Positions 5,403 to 14,021 are shown, numbered from the stretch's first letter. The stretch is DNA of 20,801 nt from an uncultured Collinsella sp. (GCA_900549455.1 UROM01000021.1:1-20801); one strand, 5' to 3'. Numbers and translations are program-made. Notes: a model not told the origin generated them from the letters alone.

Positions 5403-7763
5403 CTATACGCGACGCTTGAGCTGAGCCCCGCCCTCGCCAGGCATCAAGCGGCGTGCATCGTAGACCGAGTCGACGCTGCTAATCGATGCCAGTAGCGGAT
5501 CCAGGCCACTCGCATCCGAAATCTCGACCATAAAACGCAGGGTCGCAATGCCCTCGCGGTTGGTCGAGGTGGCGGCGGAAAGGATATTGCCGCCCGCATC
5601 GCCAATGGCGATGGTGACGTCCTTGAGCAGGCCCATACGATCCAGGCACTCGACCACAATCTCGACCTGGAAAAGCGTATCGGCGGCGCCATCCCACTCC
5701 ACGTCAATCATGCGCTCGGGATGCTCCATGAGACCCTTGACGTTGGGGCAGTTGGCACGATGCACCGAGACGCCTCGGCCGCGCGTGATAAAGCCGACAA
5801 TATCGTCGCCCGTCACCGGATTGCAGCAATGCGCTAGACGAACCAGCAGGCCGCTGTTGCTTTCGCCCTTGACGATAATGCCGTTGCTCGCGCTCTTGCC
5901 ACGCTTTTGCGGCTTGCGGTTGGAGCCGCGGGCGGGCTGCTTGACGACCTCGGCGATGGCCTCGGCCTTGGTGAGCTGTTCCTCGGGTTTGGGGTCCAAG
6001 ATTTGCTCGACCTTATTGCCCACGGCACGTGGGGCGACTTTGCCCGCACCAACGGCGGCGAACAGGTCCTCGAGCTGCTTGTAGTTAAACTGCTCCGCCA
6101 CGGCATTAAGCGCGCGCGTGGATCGCGGCGTAGAGATGCCATACCCGCGCTTGCGCAGGTCCTTGGCCAGTATATCGCGGCCGGCCGCAGCGTCATCGTC
6201 TTTGGTCGCGGCGGCGAAGTAGCGGCGAATCTTTGACTTGGCCGAAGGCGTCTTGACGATCTTGAGCCAATCGCGCGACGGCTTGGAGCTCTTGTTAGTC
6301 AGAATCTCGACACGGTCACCCGTCTTGATTTCGTGCGTGAGCGGCGCCACCGCACCGTTAATCTTGGCGCCGACGCAGTGGTTGCCGACCTCGGTATGAA
6401 CGGCGTAGGCAAAGTCGAGCGGTGTAGAGCCGGCACGAAGCGCCATGACCTCACCCTTGGGTGTAAAGACAAAAATCTCCTGGTCAAACAAGTCGACCTT
6501 CAGTGAGTGCAGGTATTCCTTGGCATCGGTGATCTCGTCAGACGCCGCCCAGTCGAGTGAGTGCTTGAGCCAGTTAATCTGATCGTCCAGACGCTGCGCA
6601 TCGTTGGTCTTGGAGGCAGACGATCCGCCCGACTTCTTGTACAGCCAGTGGGCGGCGATGCCGTACTCGGCCTGCTCATGCATCTCATAGGTTCGAATCT
6701 GAATCTCGAGCGGGCGGGCCGTGGGGCCGATAACCGTCGTATGGAGCGACTGGTAGTTATTGACCTTGGGCATAGCGATATAGTCTTTAAAGCGACCGGG
6801 CATGGGGTGCCACAGCGTATGCACCGCGCCGAGCGCGGAGTAGCAATCGCGCACCGAATGCGTGATGACGCGCAGTGCCACCAGGTCGTAGATCTCGGAG
6901 AATTCCTTGCCCTTGCGCTTCATCTTTTGGTAGATGGACCAATAGTGCTTGGAACGGCCGTTGATCTGAAAGTCCTCCAGGCCAATGCGGTTGAGCTCGT
7001 CGGTGAGCGTCTTGATAGTCTCGGCCAGATAACGCTCGCGAACCTCGCGCGACTCGGCTACCATGCGCGAGATGCGCTGGTAGGCATCGGGCTCCAAGTA
7101 GAAAAAGGACAGGTCCTCGAGCTCCCACTTGATTGAGCTCATGCCCAGGCGGTCGGCCAGAGGCGCGTACACGTCCATGGTCTCGCGCGCCTTAAACAGG
7201 CGGCGATCCTCGCGCAGGGCGGCAAGCGTGCGCATGTTATGCAGGCGGTCGGCGAGCTTAACGATGATGACGCGGATGTCCTTGGACATGGCGAGGAACA
7301 TCTTGCGCAGCGTAAGCGCCTGCTTCTCGTCCATGCTGTCGACTTCGATGTTGGTGAGCTTGGTCACGCCATCGACAAGCTCGGCCACCGTATCGCCAAA
7401 TAGGCCGGAAACATCGGTGAGCGAGGTCTCGGTATCCTCGACGGTATCGTGCAGCAGCGCGGCGCACACCACATCGCAGTCCATCTTGAGATCGGCCAAA
7501 ATGATGGCAACCTCGACGGGATGGTTGATGTACATCTCACCCGAGCGCCGCTTTTGGTTGCAGTGCTTCTCGGCAGCAAAGCAGTAGGCTTGCTCCACCT
7601 TGGAGAAGTCGTCCTCATTCATATATTTGAGGCACAGACGCTCCAGCTTGTCGTAGCTGTCCGCCATAATCTCGGGCGGCAGCTCATCGGCATGCTTATA
7701 GTGCTCCATCTCCGAAAACGGCTGGAGGGTGGAATCATGGGCAGTACGGGCTGCGGCATCCAT
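5403..7763 (-). CDS. rel: bifunctional (p)ppGpp synthetase/hydrolase (Rel)
   Basis: The 786-residue long RSH protein makes and degrades the alarmone (p)ppGpp. Domains in order: HD hydrolase with HPVEVA (81-86), LLHDTVEDTE (103-112) and ADRLHNMRTL (171-180); synthetase with YWSIYQKMKRKG (274-285), MPGRFKDYIAMPK (321-333) and YQSLHTTVIG (337-346); TGS at about 429-490 (IFVFTPKGEVMAL); the conserved cysteine domain with HCCNPV (645-650) and HRANCPN (668-674); and a C-terminal ACT domain (about 697-775). The RFKD motif is the RXKD type of bifunctional enzymes, not the EXDD of monofunctional RelA. The hydrolase residues are also intact. It starts 14 bp after the recJ-recQ stop with GGGGAG before the ATG, so the two are co-transcribed. 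In Bacillus the order is recJ-apt-relA; no apt is present here. Confidence 0.96.
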   Translation of the reverse strand: MDAAARTAHDSTLQPFSEMEHYKHADELPPEIMADSYDKLERLCLKYMNEDDFSKVEQAYCFAAEKHCNQKRRSGEMYINHPVEVAIILADLKMDCDVVCAALLHDTVEDTETSLTDVSGLFGDTVAELVDGVTKLTNIEVDSMDEKQALTLRKMFLAMSKDIRVIIVKLADRLHNMRTLAALREDRRLFKARETMDVYAPLADRLGMSSIKWELEDLSFFYLEPDAYQRISRMVAESREVRERYLAETIKTLTDELNRIGLEDFQINGRSKHYWSIYQKMKRKGKEFSEIYDLVALRVITHSVRDCYSALGAVHTLWHPMPGRFKDYIAMPKVNNYQSLHTTVIGPTARPLEIQIRTYEMHEQAEYGIAAHWLYKKSGGSSASKTNDAQRLDDQINWLKHSLDWAASDEITDAKEYLHSLKVDLFDQEIFVFTPKGEVMALRAGSTPLDFAYAVHTEVGNHCVGAKINGAVAPLTHEIKTGDRVEILTNKSSKPSRDWLKIVKTPSAKSKIRRYFAAATKDDDAAAGRDILAKDLRKRGYGISTPRSTRALNAVAEQFNYKQLEDLFAAVGAGKVAPRAVGNKVEQILDPKPEEQLTKAEAIAEVVKQPARGSNRKPQKRGKSASNGIIVKGESNSGLLVRLAHCCNPVTGDDIVGFITRGRGVSVHRANCPNVKGLMEHPERMIDVEWDGAADTLFQVEIVVECLDRMGLLKDVTIAIGDAGGNILSAATSTNREGIATLRFMVEISDASGLDPLLASISSVDSVYDARRLMPGEGGAQLKRRV

Positions 7764-7777
7764 CGAGCTCCCCTTCC

Positions 7778-10700
7778 CTAGGCCCGCGGTACGATCGGGC
7801 GGTTAACTTTGGCTAGCATATCAGAAGCGCATGAATCGAGCGCCCAACTCCGGAAAGCCGAGAACTCCATACGCGAGCGCAAGCCCTCCAAATAGCGAAT
7901 TGATCTGCTCAATTGCACGCGGCCGGGGTTTTCCGCCATTGAGATGCGACGCGTATCGTCAAACCCCGAAACCCGGCAAAAACCGAGTTCTTCGAAGATT
8001 CCCAGGCCGCTTGCCACCGATCGCTCATCGACCGGCGTGCGCGCGTCGATTGCAAGGCACATCTGCGCAATGTCGATATCGCTTGCGCAGAATGAATCGT
8101 CCCCCGTCTTGCCACGGTTAGAGCGCCACATGGTCTGCAGCGCTCGATAGAGCGTGACGAGCTCATCGCGCTCGGGCGCATAGCAGTCGAGCAGGCGCTC
8201 ATTAATACGAGCGTCACGCGACGAATAGAGCAGGTGAATCACGGCGGGCTGTCCATCGCGGCCGGCACGGCCACTCATCTGGTTAAACTCAATCGCGCCA
8301 AACGGCATGTGGTAGAGCACGACATGACGGATATCGGGCAGGTTGACGCCCTCACCGAAGGCCGAAGTTGAAACGATGCAGCTGAGACTTCCGTCTCTAA
8401 AGGCTTCCTCAATACGGCGGCGATCGGAGCGCGCAAGCCCAGCGTTATAGAACGCGATATGGGTCGCACAGTCGGGCACGCGTTTGCGCAACGTCTTGGC
8501 AAGCGCCACGGACTGGTCGCGCGAGTTCACATAGATAACGGTCTTCTCCCCCGTCGCCACGATCGACACCAGACGATTTTCGCGGCTCGCAAGGTCGCGG
8601 TCGTCCTCGAGTTGTAGGTTCTCGCGAACGGTCTCGTCGACCACCGTGCTGGTAATCGGCAATACGCGAGCAAGCTCTGCCACAACCGGAGCCGTCGCGG
8701 TAGCCGTTGCCGCCATGACAACGGGGTCGCCCAGGGCTTTGAGGATATCGGGCATGTCGAGGTATGCACACCGGTCGCCGCCTTTGGCAAGACCGGCATG
8801 GTGCGCCTCATCGATAACGACAAAGCCGATACGTCCAGAACGTGCAAAGCGATCGCGATGGATAGAAAGGAACTCAGGCGTCGTGAGCACGATGCCGGTG
8901 CGGCCCGAAGCCAAGCCGGCAAACACGTCATCGCGCGCCGCGTCCACGGTCTCGCCGGTCAGCACGCCTACGCCAATGCCGAGCGTGGCCATCGTCGACG
9001 AGAGGTGATAGGCCTGGTCGGCAACGAGCGCACGCAGCGGATAGACAAAAATGCTCGCACGCCCGCGAAGGACCGCCTCGCGTGCGGCATGTACATGGAA
9101 AATCAGAGACTTGCCGCGCCCCGTTCCCATAACGGCCAGAACACTTTGGTGATCGGCCAGGGCATCAAGCGCCTCGACCTGTGCGCGGTGCGGCTGGTTC
9201 GATCCGATAAAGCTGTGAATGAGCGAGCGCGTGAGCTCGGTATAGGAAAGCTGGGCAAGCGTCTCGCGCTTACGCGACTCAAGGCGAAGATCGGAGTCCG
9301 CCGGCTGCACGCCACGGCGAAGCTCACATGCCGGATCGTCGATATTGGGCGCCGTGGTATCGCGCACCAAGACATCTTTAATCATGAGCTTGGGCTTTAC
9401 ACGTCCCTGCCAATGCTCGGCGACTGCCTCGAACACCAAGTCGACGGCGCTGTCGCAATTGATAAGCCTGTCGATCTGCGGCACACGAAACATGATGGCC
9501 GGCACACTTGCGGCGCCATCCGTCGCCACGAAGCGCATATGCTCGCCAGTCTTACCCACCACGGCGCGGTCACACATCGTCACGCCCTCGGCAGCCAGTA
9601 GCGGCACCTTATTACCCTGGCCAAACGGCTCAAGGCGAGAAATCTGCTCGATGGTCTCAATATTCAATTCGGAAAGGTCAACCGTGGCGGCAACCTCGTC
9701 GGTATCCTCAAAGTCCTCGGCGGGAAGCTCGGACAACACAGCGGAAAGACGTCGACGAAACTCATCGAGCTTAGATGCCTCGACGGTCACGCCCACCGCA
9801 CCGGCATGTCCGCCGCGGCGAATCAGCAGGTCGGAACAGCGCTCGACGGCTTCGAACAGGTTGACCTTGCCCACCGAGCGACCCGAGCCACGTGCTATAC
9901 CGTCCTCGATAGAGAAGAGCAACGCCGGCACGTGATATCGGTTGGTGAGGCGGCTCGCCACGATGCCCTTAACGCCCTCGTGCCAGCCTTCGCCGCCCAC
10001 GACAATCGCGCGCCCGCCATCATAGGTCTCCTCGACCTTTGCCATGGCATCGCGCGTGAGCTCCGCCTCAATCTCGCGACGCTGACGGTTGATCTCCTCG
10101 AGCTCGGCAGCCAGCGCGCTTGCCTCGATAGGATCGCGGGCAAGCAGCAGGTCGAGCGCCAGCTTGGGATCGGCCATGCGGCCGGCGGCGTTTAAGCGGG
10201 GAATGAGCGAAAACGACAGGCCGTCGGCCGTAATGGTAGAAAGGTCGGCCTTGGCAAGTGCGGCAAGCGCGATATAGCCGGGACGGGCCGTCACGCGCAT
10301 CTGCTGGATGCCCTCGGCGACCAGCGCGCGATTCTCGGGCGTGAGCGGCATCATGTCGGACACGGTGCCCAGCGCCGCGACCTCTATCAGCGAACGCCAA
10401 TACGACGGCTTGCCCAAACGCTCACCCAGGACCTGCACCAGCTTGAGCGCCACGCCGGCGCCGGCAAGTTCACGCGAAGGACCCTCATCCTCGAGCTTAG
10501 GGTCGGTCAGGGGCACGCCCTGCGGCACCTGGTCGGACGGCTCATGGTGGTCCGTAACCACCAGATCGATTCCCAGGCTCTCCAGATAGGAGACCTCCTC
10601 CTTAGCCGCGATACCGTTATCGACGGTCACGATCAGATTGGGTTGGGCAAGCTCGTTAACGCGGTCGAGCGCCGCGCGCGAAAGGCCATAACCCTCGTCA

Positions 10701-11065
10701 AAGCGGTGCGGAATAAACGGTGTGACATTGGCGCCAAACGTTCGCAGCGCCTCGGTCAACAGACAAGTCGACGTAATGCCATCGACGTCAAAATCACCAA
10801 AGACGGCGATGCGTTCGCGGTTGCGGATGGCGCGCTCGACACGATCGGCAACAACCGACATGCCCGGAATAACGAGCGGATCGGCCCAGTCGCGATCGAG
10901 CGAAGGCGTCAAAAATAGCTGTCCTTCCTCAATCGAGGCAATGCCGTGCGCAACCATAATGCGCGCCACCAGCCCGGGTATGCCCAGACCAGCCGAAAGC
11001 TCCTTTTCGAGCTCGGGATTTTGCTGAGCGACCGCCCAGCGATGCGTCGTCTTAAGCGATGACAT
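7778..11065 (-). CDS. recJ: RecJ exonuclease fused to a RecQ-family DEAH helicase
   Basis: The 1095-residue protein joins two complete enzymes. Residues 1-570 are RecJ, a 5'-3' single-strand DNA exonuclease. DHH motifs are FGDFDVDG (89-96), VTVDNG (147-151), TDHH (171-174) and ALGTVSDMM (231-239). The DHHA1 part has GWHEGVKGIVASR and RRGGHAGAVG (417-425), followed by the OB-fold with RLEPFGQGN. Residues 600-1095 are a superfamily 2 helicase: Walker A MGTGRGKS (646-653), DEAH (752-755), TATATA (786-791), QSVALAKTL, GEGVNLPD (904-911) and QMSGRAGRDG (929-938), then a winged-helix-like tail. An ordinary RecJ is about 570-790 residues. The start is the ATG at 11063-11065, preceded by GGGTGG; a GTG at 11110 in frame has no clear SD. 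It heads the operon with rel and the hydrolase. Inferred role: helicase-driven end resection in recombinational repair. Confidence 0.93.
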   Translation of the reverse strand: MSSLKTTHRWAVAQQNPELEKELSAGLGIPGLVARIMVAHGIASIEEGQLFLTPSLDRDWADPLVIPGMSVVADRVERAIRNRERIAVFGDFDVDGITSTCLLTEALRTFGANVTPFIPHRFDEGYGLSRAALDRVNELAQPNLIVTVDNGIAAKEEVSYLESLGIDLVVTDHHEPSDQVPQGVPLTDPKLEDEGPSRELAGAGVALKLVQVLGERLGKPSYWRSLIEVAALGTVSDMMPLTPENRALVAEGIQQMRVTARPGYIALAALAKADLSTITADGLSFSLIPRLNAAGRMADPKLALDLLLARDPIEASALAAELEEINRQRREIEAELTRDAMAKVEETYDGGRAIVVGGEGWHEGVKGIVASRLTNRYHVPALLFSIEDGIARGSGRSVGKVNLFEAVERCSDLLIRRGGHAGAVGVTVEASKLDEFRRRLSAVLSELPAEDFEDTDEVAATVDLSELNIETIEQISRLEPFGQGNKVPLLAAEGVTMCDRAVVGKTGEHMRFVATDGAASVPAIMFRVPQIDRLINCDSAVDLVFEAVAEHWQGRVKPKLMIKDVLVRDTTAPNIDDPACELRRGVQPADSDLRLESRKRETLAQLSYTELTRSLIHSFIGSNQPHRAQVEALDALADHQSVLAVMGTGRGKSLIFHVHAAREAVLRGRASIFVYPLRALVADQAYHLSSTMATLGIGVGVLTGETVDAARDDVFAGLASGRTGIVLTTPEFLSIHRDRFARSGRIGFVVIDEAHHAGLAKGGDRCAYLDMPDILKALGDPVVMAATATATAPVVAELARVLPITSTVVDETVRENLQLEDDRDLASRENRLVSIVATGEKTVIYVNSRDQSVALAKTLRKRVPDCATHIAFYNAGLARSDRRRIEEAFRDGSLSCIVSTSAFGEGVNLPDIRHVVLYHMPFGAIEFNQMSGRAGRDGQPAVIHLLYSSRDARINERLLDCYAPERDELVTLYRALQTMWRSNRGKTGDDSFCASDIDIAQMCLAIDARTPVDERSVASGLGIFEELGFCRVSGFDDTRRISMAENPGRVQLSRSIRYLEGLRSRMEFSAFRSWALDSCASDMLAKVNRPIVPRA

Positions 11066-11173
11066 GAGCGCCCACCCCCGATAGGGGCAGGTCGCCGCGA
11101 TACCTCTCACGGTTCATAGCGATGAGTCCTCTGTGTATGCCCGCTTCGGCAGGCAGATCTGTTGAACGGGTTT

Positions 11174-11179
11174 ATTATA
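11174..11179 (-). promoter_or_regulatory. -10 element of the recJ-recQ/rel operon promoter
   Basis: A consensus TATAAT lies on the minus strand about 110 bp before the chosen recJ start. No good -35 is seen at 16-18 bp. The remaining intergenic DNA up to 11341 must also hold the promoter of the divergent carrier gene, for which I see no clear match. Confidence 0.5.
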
Positions 11180-11341
11180 CCGTGCGGCACGGACGCAGAG
11201 CCTCGCAGCACGCCGTGGTTTCGGTAAACGATGCCGGTAATAGCCTCGAAATAATCGAGCGTTTCTAACGCACGGATGCATGCGAGCGTCTAGCATATCC
11301 ATTCAAAACGGATTTACGAGCAAAGGGAGTCACAAGAGCAG

Positions 11342-12340
11342 ATGAAGCAATGGGTTGGACTGGGAAAGTTCCTCGCGGGGCATATGCAGGTCATCGTTCC
11401 GATTTGCGTAACGCTCGGTGTGCTCTTTCCCCAGCAGATCGGCGTACTTAAGCCCATCGTTCCCGCTCTCTTCGCCTTTATGACGTTCCAAGGCGCGCTC
11501 AGTAACACCTTCCACCAGGTAGCCGAGGTGTTCCGCCGTCCGCTGCACCTGATTTTGGCGCTGCTCGTCTCGGCGGTGCTTATTCCCATAGCAGCTTATG
11601 CCATGGGATCGCTGTTCTTTGGCTCCAACCCCAACCTTGTCTGCGGCATTGTGCTCGAGTACAGCGTACCCGTGGCAGTCACTGCCTTTATGTGGATTAG
11701 CATGTTCGGCGGCAACGGCCCGCTCGCGCTCACCATTATCCTGACGTCCTCGGTTATCTCGCCTGTGACGATTCCGCTCACGCTGAAGCTCTTGCTGGGT
11801 GCCACCGTCTCGATCGATGTGCCGAGCATGATGCAGGACATGGCCTTTATGATCGCCATCCCCGCCGTGCTCGGCATCGTGATCAACGAGCTCACGCGTG
11901 GATGGGGACACGAGAAGCTCTCCCCCGCGCTCTCGCCCGCCTGCAAGTTCATGATGATGGGCGTCATCGCGTCCAACTCCACCGCTATGAGCGAGTACGT
12001 GCTGCACGTGAACGTGGTGCGTCTGGAAGTCGCCCTCTTTATTTTGACCTTCGCCATCAGCGGCTTTGTCGTCGGTTTTCTGGTCGCCCGTGCGCTCCAT
12101 CTGCCATATAGCGAGACGACTACCATGTGCTTTACCTGCGGCATGCGCAACATCTCTTCGGGCGCCGTCATCGCTACGCAGTACTTTCCAGGCGAAGTCG
12201 TGTTTCCCGTCATGTGCGGAACGCTGTTTCAGCAGATACTCGCCTCGCTTATCGGGCATCTCTTTGAGCGTCTGACCGGCGAGGAGCGCGCCGCCCAGCG
12301 CAAGCGGGTCGAGGCCGGCTGCGACGCCATGGCACGCTAG
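11342..12340 (+). CDS. bile acid:sodium symporter (BASS) family membrane transporter
   Basis: The 332-residue, very hydrophobic protein has about nine or ten membrane segments, beginning at residues 12-32. Polar breaks fall where the BASS fold has its two unwound helices: LVCGIVLEYSVPVAVTAF near 97-114, and CFTCGMRNISSGAVIATQYF near 262-281, the latter resembling the family's G-x-x-N crossing segment. Members carry bile acids, pantothenate, pyruvate or other organic anions with Na+. The substrate here is not readable, although bile acids are an obvious candidate for a gut bacterium. AAGGGAG lies 12 nt before the ATG, a rather long spacer. The charged tail EERAAQRKRVEAG is cytoplasmic. The gene is divergent from recJ and convergent with the GalT-like gene, so it is transcribed alone. 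Confidence 0.85.
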   Translation: MKQWVGLGKFLAGHMQVIVPICVTLGVLFPQQIGVLKPIVPALFAFMTFQGALSNTFHQVAEVFRRPLHLILALLVSAVLIPIAAYAMGSLFFGSNPNLVCGIVLEYSVPVAVTAFMWISMFGGNGPLALTIILTSSVISPVTIPLTLKLLLGATVSIDVPSMMQDMAFMIAIPAVLGIVINELTRGWGHEKLSPALSPACKFMMMGVIASNSTAMSEYVLHVNVVRLEVALFILTFAISGFVVGFLVARALHLPYSETTTMCFTCGMRNISSGAVIATQYFPGEVVFPVMCGTLFQQILASLIGHLFERLTGEERAAQRKRVEAGCDAMAR

Positions 12341-12368
12341 ACTGCCCGCATTACACGGGTGTTAGTCT
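12339..12368. terminator. possible convergent terminator
   Basis: AGACT-GCCCG (12339-12348) and CGGGT...AGTCT (12356-12368) form an interrupted inverted repeat between the converging carrier and GalT-like genes. It lacks a T-run on either strand, so the call is weak. Confidence 0.25.
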
Positions 12369-12370
12369 TG

Positions 12371-13168
12371 CTATGCGAGCGTTTCCAGATGCGCACGCAG
12401 GCGCTCGGCATCGATATCGAGCGTTGTCTCGGCATTGACCTGGGCCAAACGATAGCCGACAAAGTAGGGCGAAACCACCCAACGCGGCAGCGCCTTGGCA
12501 ATGGTCCGACCGCCCAGGTGATAGAAGAACAAGTTGTACGACTCTGCGCGACCACCGTGGTGCTCGTTCAGGATATAGCGCAGAGCCACCTGGATCGCAT
12601 CGGCGAAGAGATCCGCCTCGGCTTGATCTCGTATGTCATCGCTGGCGGCGATTCCTTGCGGAGCTGAAACGTTGATCTCAAAGAACCCCATGATCGGTTC
12701 GGTTGAGATGTTGACCGCGATTCTCCCCTGTTGCCAGACATTGATGCCTTCGAAATTGGCGGAAGTCAGCGAAGCATAGCCGTCTTCCTGCTCCAAACCC
12801 ACAATCTGCATGTGCGGATGAACAAGGCTGCCGCCCGAGAGCGGACCCTTGTTCTTGTACATGAGCACACTTCGATACTGCTGTGAATCGATCATCTGCT
12901 GCCAGCAACCCAGGGCAAACCTCATCACATGGTGGAGTTCATCCGGCTCATAGGTCACCAGGTCGGCATTGTGATCGGCCGATTCAATCAGCACGGTTTG
13001 ACGGGTGGCGCGCAAGGTCTTGAACTTGTTCTCGAGCCATATGCAATCGCCATCACGGCGAATGATGTCGGTGAGCCCTTCTGTATCGCAAAAGGGGCAC
13101 GCGGTGCCGGGACGACGATTGTCGTCGGGCTTACCATTCGCCTGCTGAACGTCAAATACCAGCGCCAC
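12371..13168 (-). CDS. GalT/HIT-superfamily protein (DUF4931-like)
   Basis: The 265-residue protein has a zinc-knuckle-like CPFC (24-27), then ENKFKTLR (46-53) and the histidine-triad signature HPHMQIVGL (117-125). The HPHxQ pattern with LSGGSLVHPH resembles galactose-1-phosphate uridylyltransferases, whose first-domain histidine is nucleotidylated. The C-terminal half (AESYNLFFYHLGG, then PRWVVSPYFVGY) fits the shorter DUF4931-type relatives better than true GalT (about 350 residues or longer), so a nucleotidyltransferase or phosphorylase on an unknown sugar or nucleotide is inferred. The start is a GTG at 13166-13168. Its SD, GGAGG, lies inside the last codons of cutC only a few bases upstream, so translation is coupled to cutC. 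No other galactose (Leloir) genes are nearby. Confidence 0.75.
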   Translation of the reverse strand: MALVFDVQQANGKPDDNRRPGTACPFCDTEGLTDIIRRDGDCIWLENKFKTLRATRQTVLIESADHNADLVTYEPDELHHVMRFALGCWQQMIDSQQYRSVLMYKNKGPLSGGSLVHPHMQIVGLEQEDGYASLTSANFEGINVWQQGRIAVNISTEPIMGFFEINVSAPQGIAASDDIRDQAEADLFADAIQVALRYILNEHHGGRAESYNLFFYHLGGRTIAKALPRWVVSPYFVGYRLAQVNAETTLDIDAERLRAHLETLA

Positions 13169-13171
13169 GAA

Positions 13172-13849
13172 TTACACCTCCAGCGGCACGATCTTGGTGC
13201 CATGGAGCTCGGAGACGCCCAATGCCACCGCCACGGTATCGCGGTTGGCCGTAGAAATGCCGCCGCCGGGAAGAATGGTCAGGCGGTCGCCCGCATACTC
13301 GATAAGACGCGACAGGTGCTCCAGGTTGTCCTCGATCGGCGTTCCGGCAGCACCACCATGCGTCAGGATGCGCGTGATGCCGCAGTCGGCGAGTGTGTCA
13401 ACGGCATCGATCTGAGCCTCGAGCGAGAGCTGGTCAAAGGCCATGTGGAAGGTGATATCGATGGGCCCGCGCTTGCACTCCTCGGTCGCGCAGCCCGTAG
13501 CCATCACGAGGGCGCCGAGGGTGAGCTCGTCGAGCGCCCAGCCGCCGGCACAGGGCTTGCAGCAGCCAAAGACCAGGCCGTCAACGCCGGCGCTCACGGC
13601 AAGACCCAAGTCCATCTCCATCATGCGCAGCTCGTCTTGGTTGTAATGAAAGTCACCGCCACGCGGGCGAATCATGCACATCACTCGCGCGTCATGCTCG
13701 TGAGCATAGCTGGCCGCAGCGCTGATAACGCCAGCCGAGGGCGTGGTACCACCGACGGCAAGGTTGTCGCACAACTCGATGCGCTTAGCACCGGCATCGA
13801 TAGCCGCCGGCACCCGCTCAAAGTTCTCGGCACAAAACTCGTACAGCAT
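13172..13849 (-). CDS. cutC: CutC family protein (TIM barrel)
   Basis: The 225-residue protein has all family blocks: GAKRIELCDNLAVGGTTPS (about 19-37), MIRPRGGDFHYNQDEL, DGLVFGC, ITFHMAFD, and ILTHGGAAGTPIEDNLEHL leading into LTILPGGGIS. CutC was first linked to copper tolerance in E. coli. The biochemical activity of the family remains unsettled, so the copper name should be taken with care. The start is the ATG at 13849, preceded by GGGGG; the frame runs 13 codons further upstream without an SD. Three bases separate it from the GalT-like gene, forming a two-gene unit. Nothing around it points to metals. Confidence 0.88.
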   Translation of the reverse strand: MLYEFCAENFERVPAAIDAGAKRIELCDNLAVGGTTPSAGVISAAASYAHEHDARVMCMIRPRGGDFHYNQDELRMMEMDLGLAVSAGVDGLVFGCCKPCAGGWALDELTLGALVMATGCATEECKRGPIDITFHMAFDQLSLEAQIDAVDTLADCGITRILTHGGAAGTPIEDNLEHLSRLIEYAGDRLTILPGGGISTANRDTVAVALGVSELHGTKIVPLEV

Positions 13850-13906
13850 AGATAGACCCCCAGATGACAAACGTTTTCCGATGGGCATTGTCGCACGCCC
13901 CCATGA

Positions 13907-13973
13907 AGTTGCGGTGGAATAGGGACTGTTTTGGCCTCTGGAGCCCGTATTCAGTCCCTATTTCACCGCAACT
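13907..13973. repeat. 67-bp palindromic element upstream of cutC
   Basis: The 22-base arms 13907-13928 and 13952-13973 are inverted copies with a single mismatch (a G-T wobble at the tenth base). The left arm begins AGTTGCGGTGG and ends AATAGGGACTG. The 23-base centre has little further pairing. It abuts the separate terminator hairpin at 13975-14011, so it is not needed for termination. It resembles a dispersed palindromic repeat and shares the word ACTGTTT with the element at 3459-3550. Confidence 0.75.
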
Positions 13974-13974
13974 A

Positions 13975-14011
13975 AAAAGGGGCGCTGACTGAGATAGTCA
14001 GCGCCCCTTTT
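13975..14011. terminator. bidirectional terminator after livF
   Basis: A perfect 16-bp stem, from AAAAGGGGCGCTGACT (13975-13990) to its inverse at 13996-14011, around loop GAGAT. It gives a T-run on both strands. On the minus strand it sits 10 bp after the livF stop and ends the liv operon. Confidence 0.93.
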
Positions 14012-14021
14012 GTTAGGTGGG

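Noticed and set aside
9345..9935. 196-codon plus-strand frame inside recJ
   Set aside because: Ser/Arg/Thr-rich shadow opposite the continuous RecJ-RecQ reading frame.
11330..12259. 309-codon minus-strand open frame
   Set aside because: Antisense to the BASS-family carrier; the His/Asp/Arg-rich composition is the mirror of membrane helices.
12929..13855. 308-codon plus-strand open frame
   Set aside because: Antisense to cutC and the GalT-like gene, both with conserved motifs; no SD and no domain.
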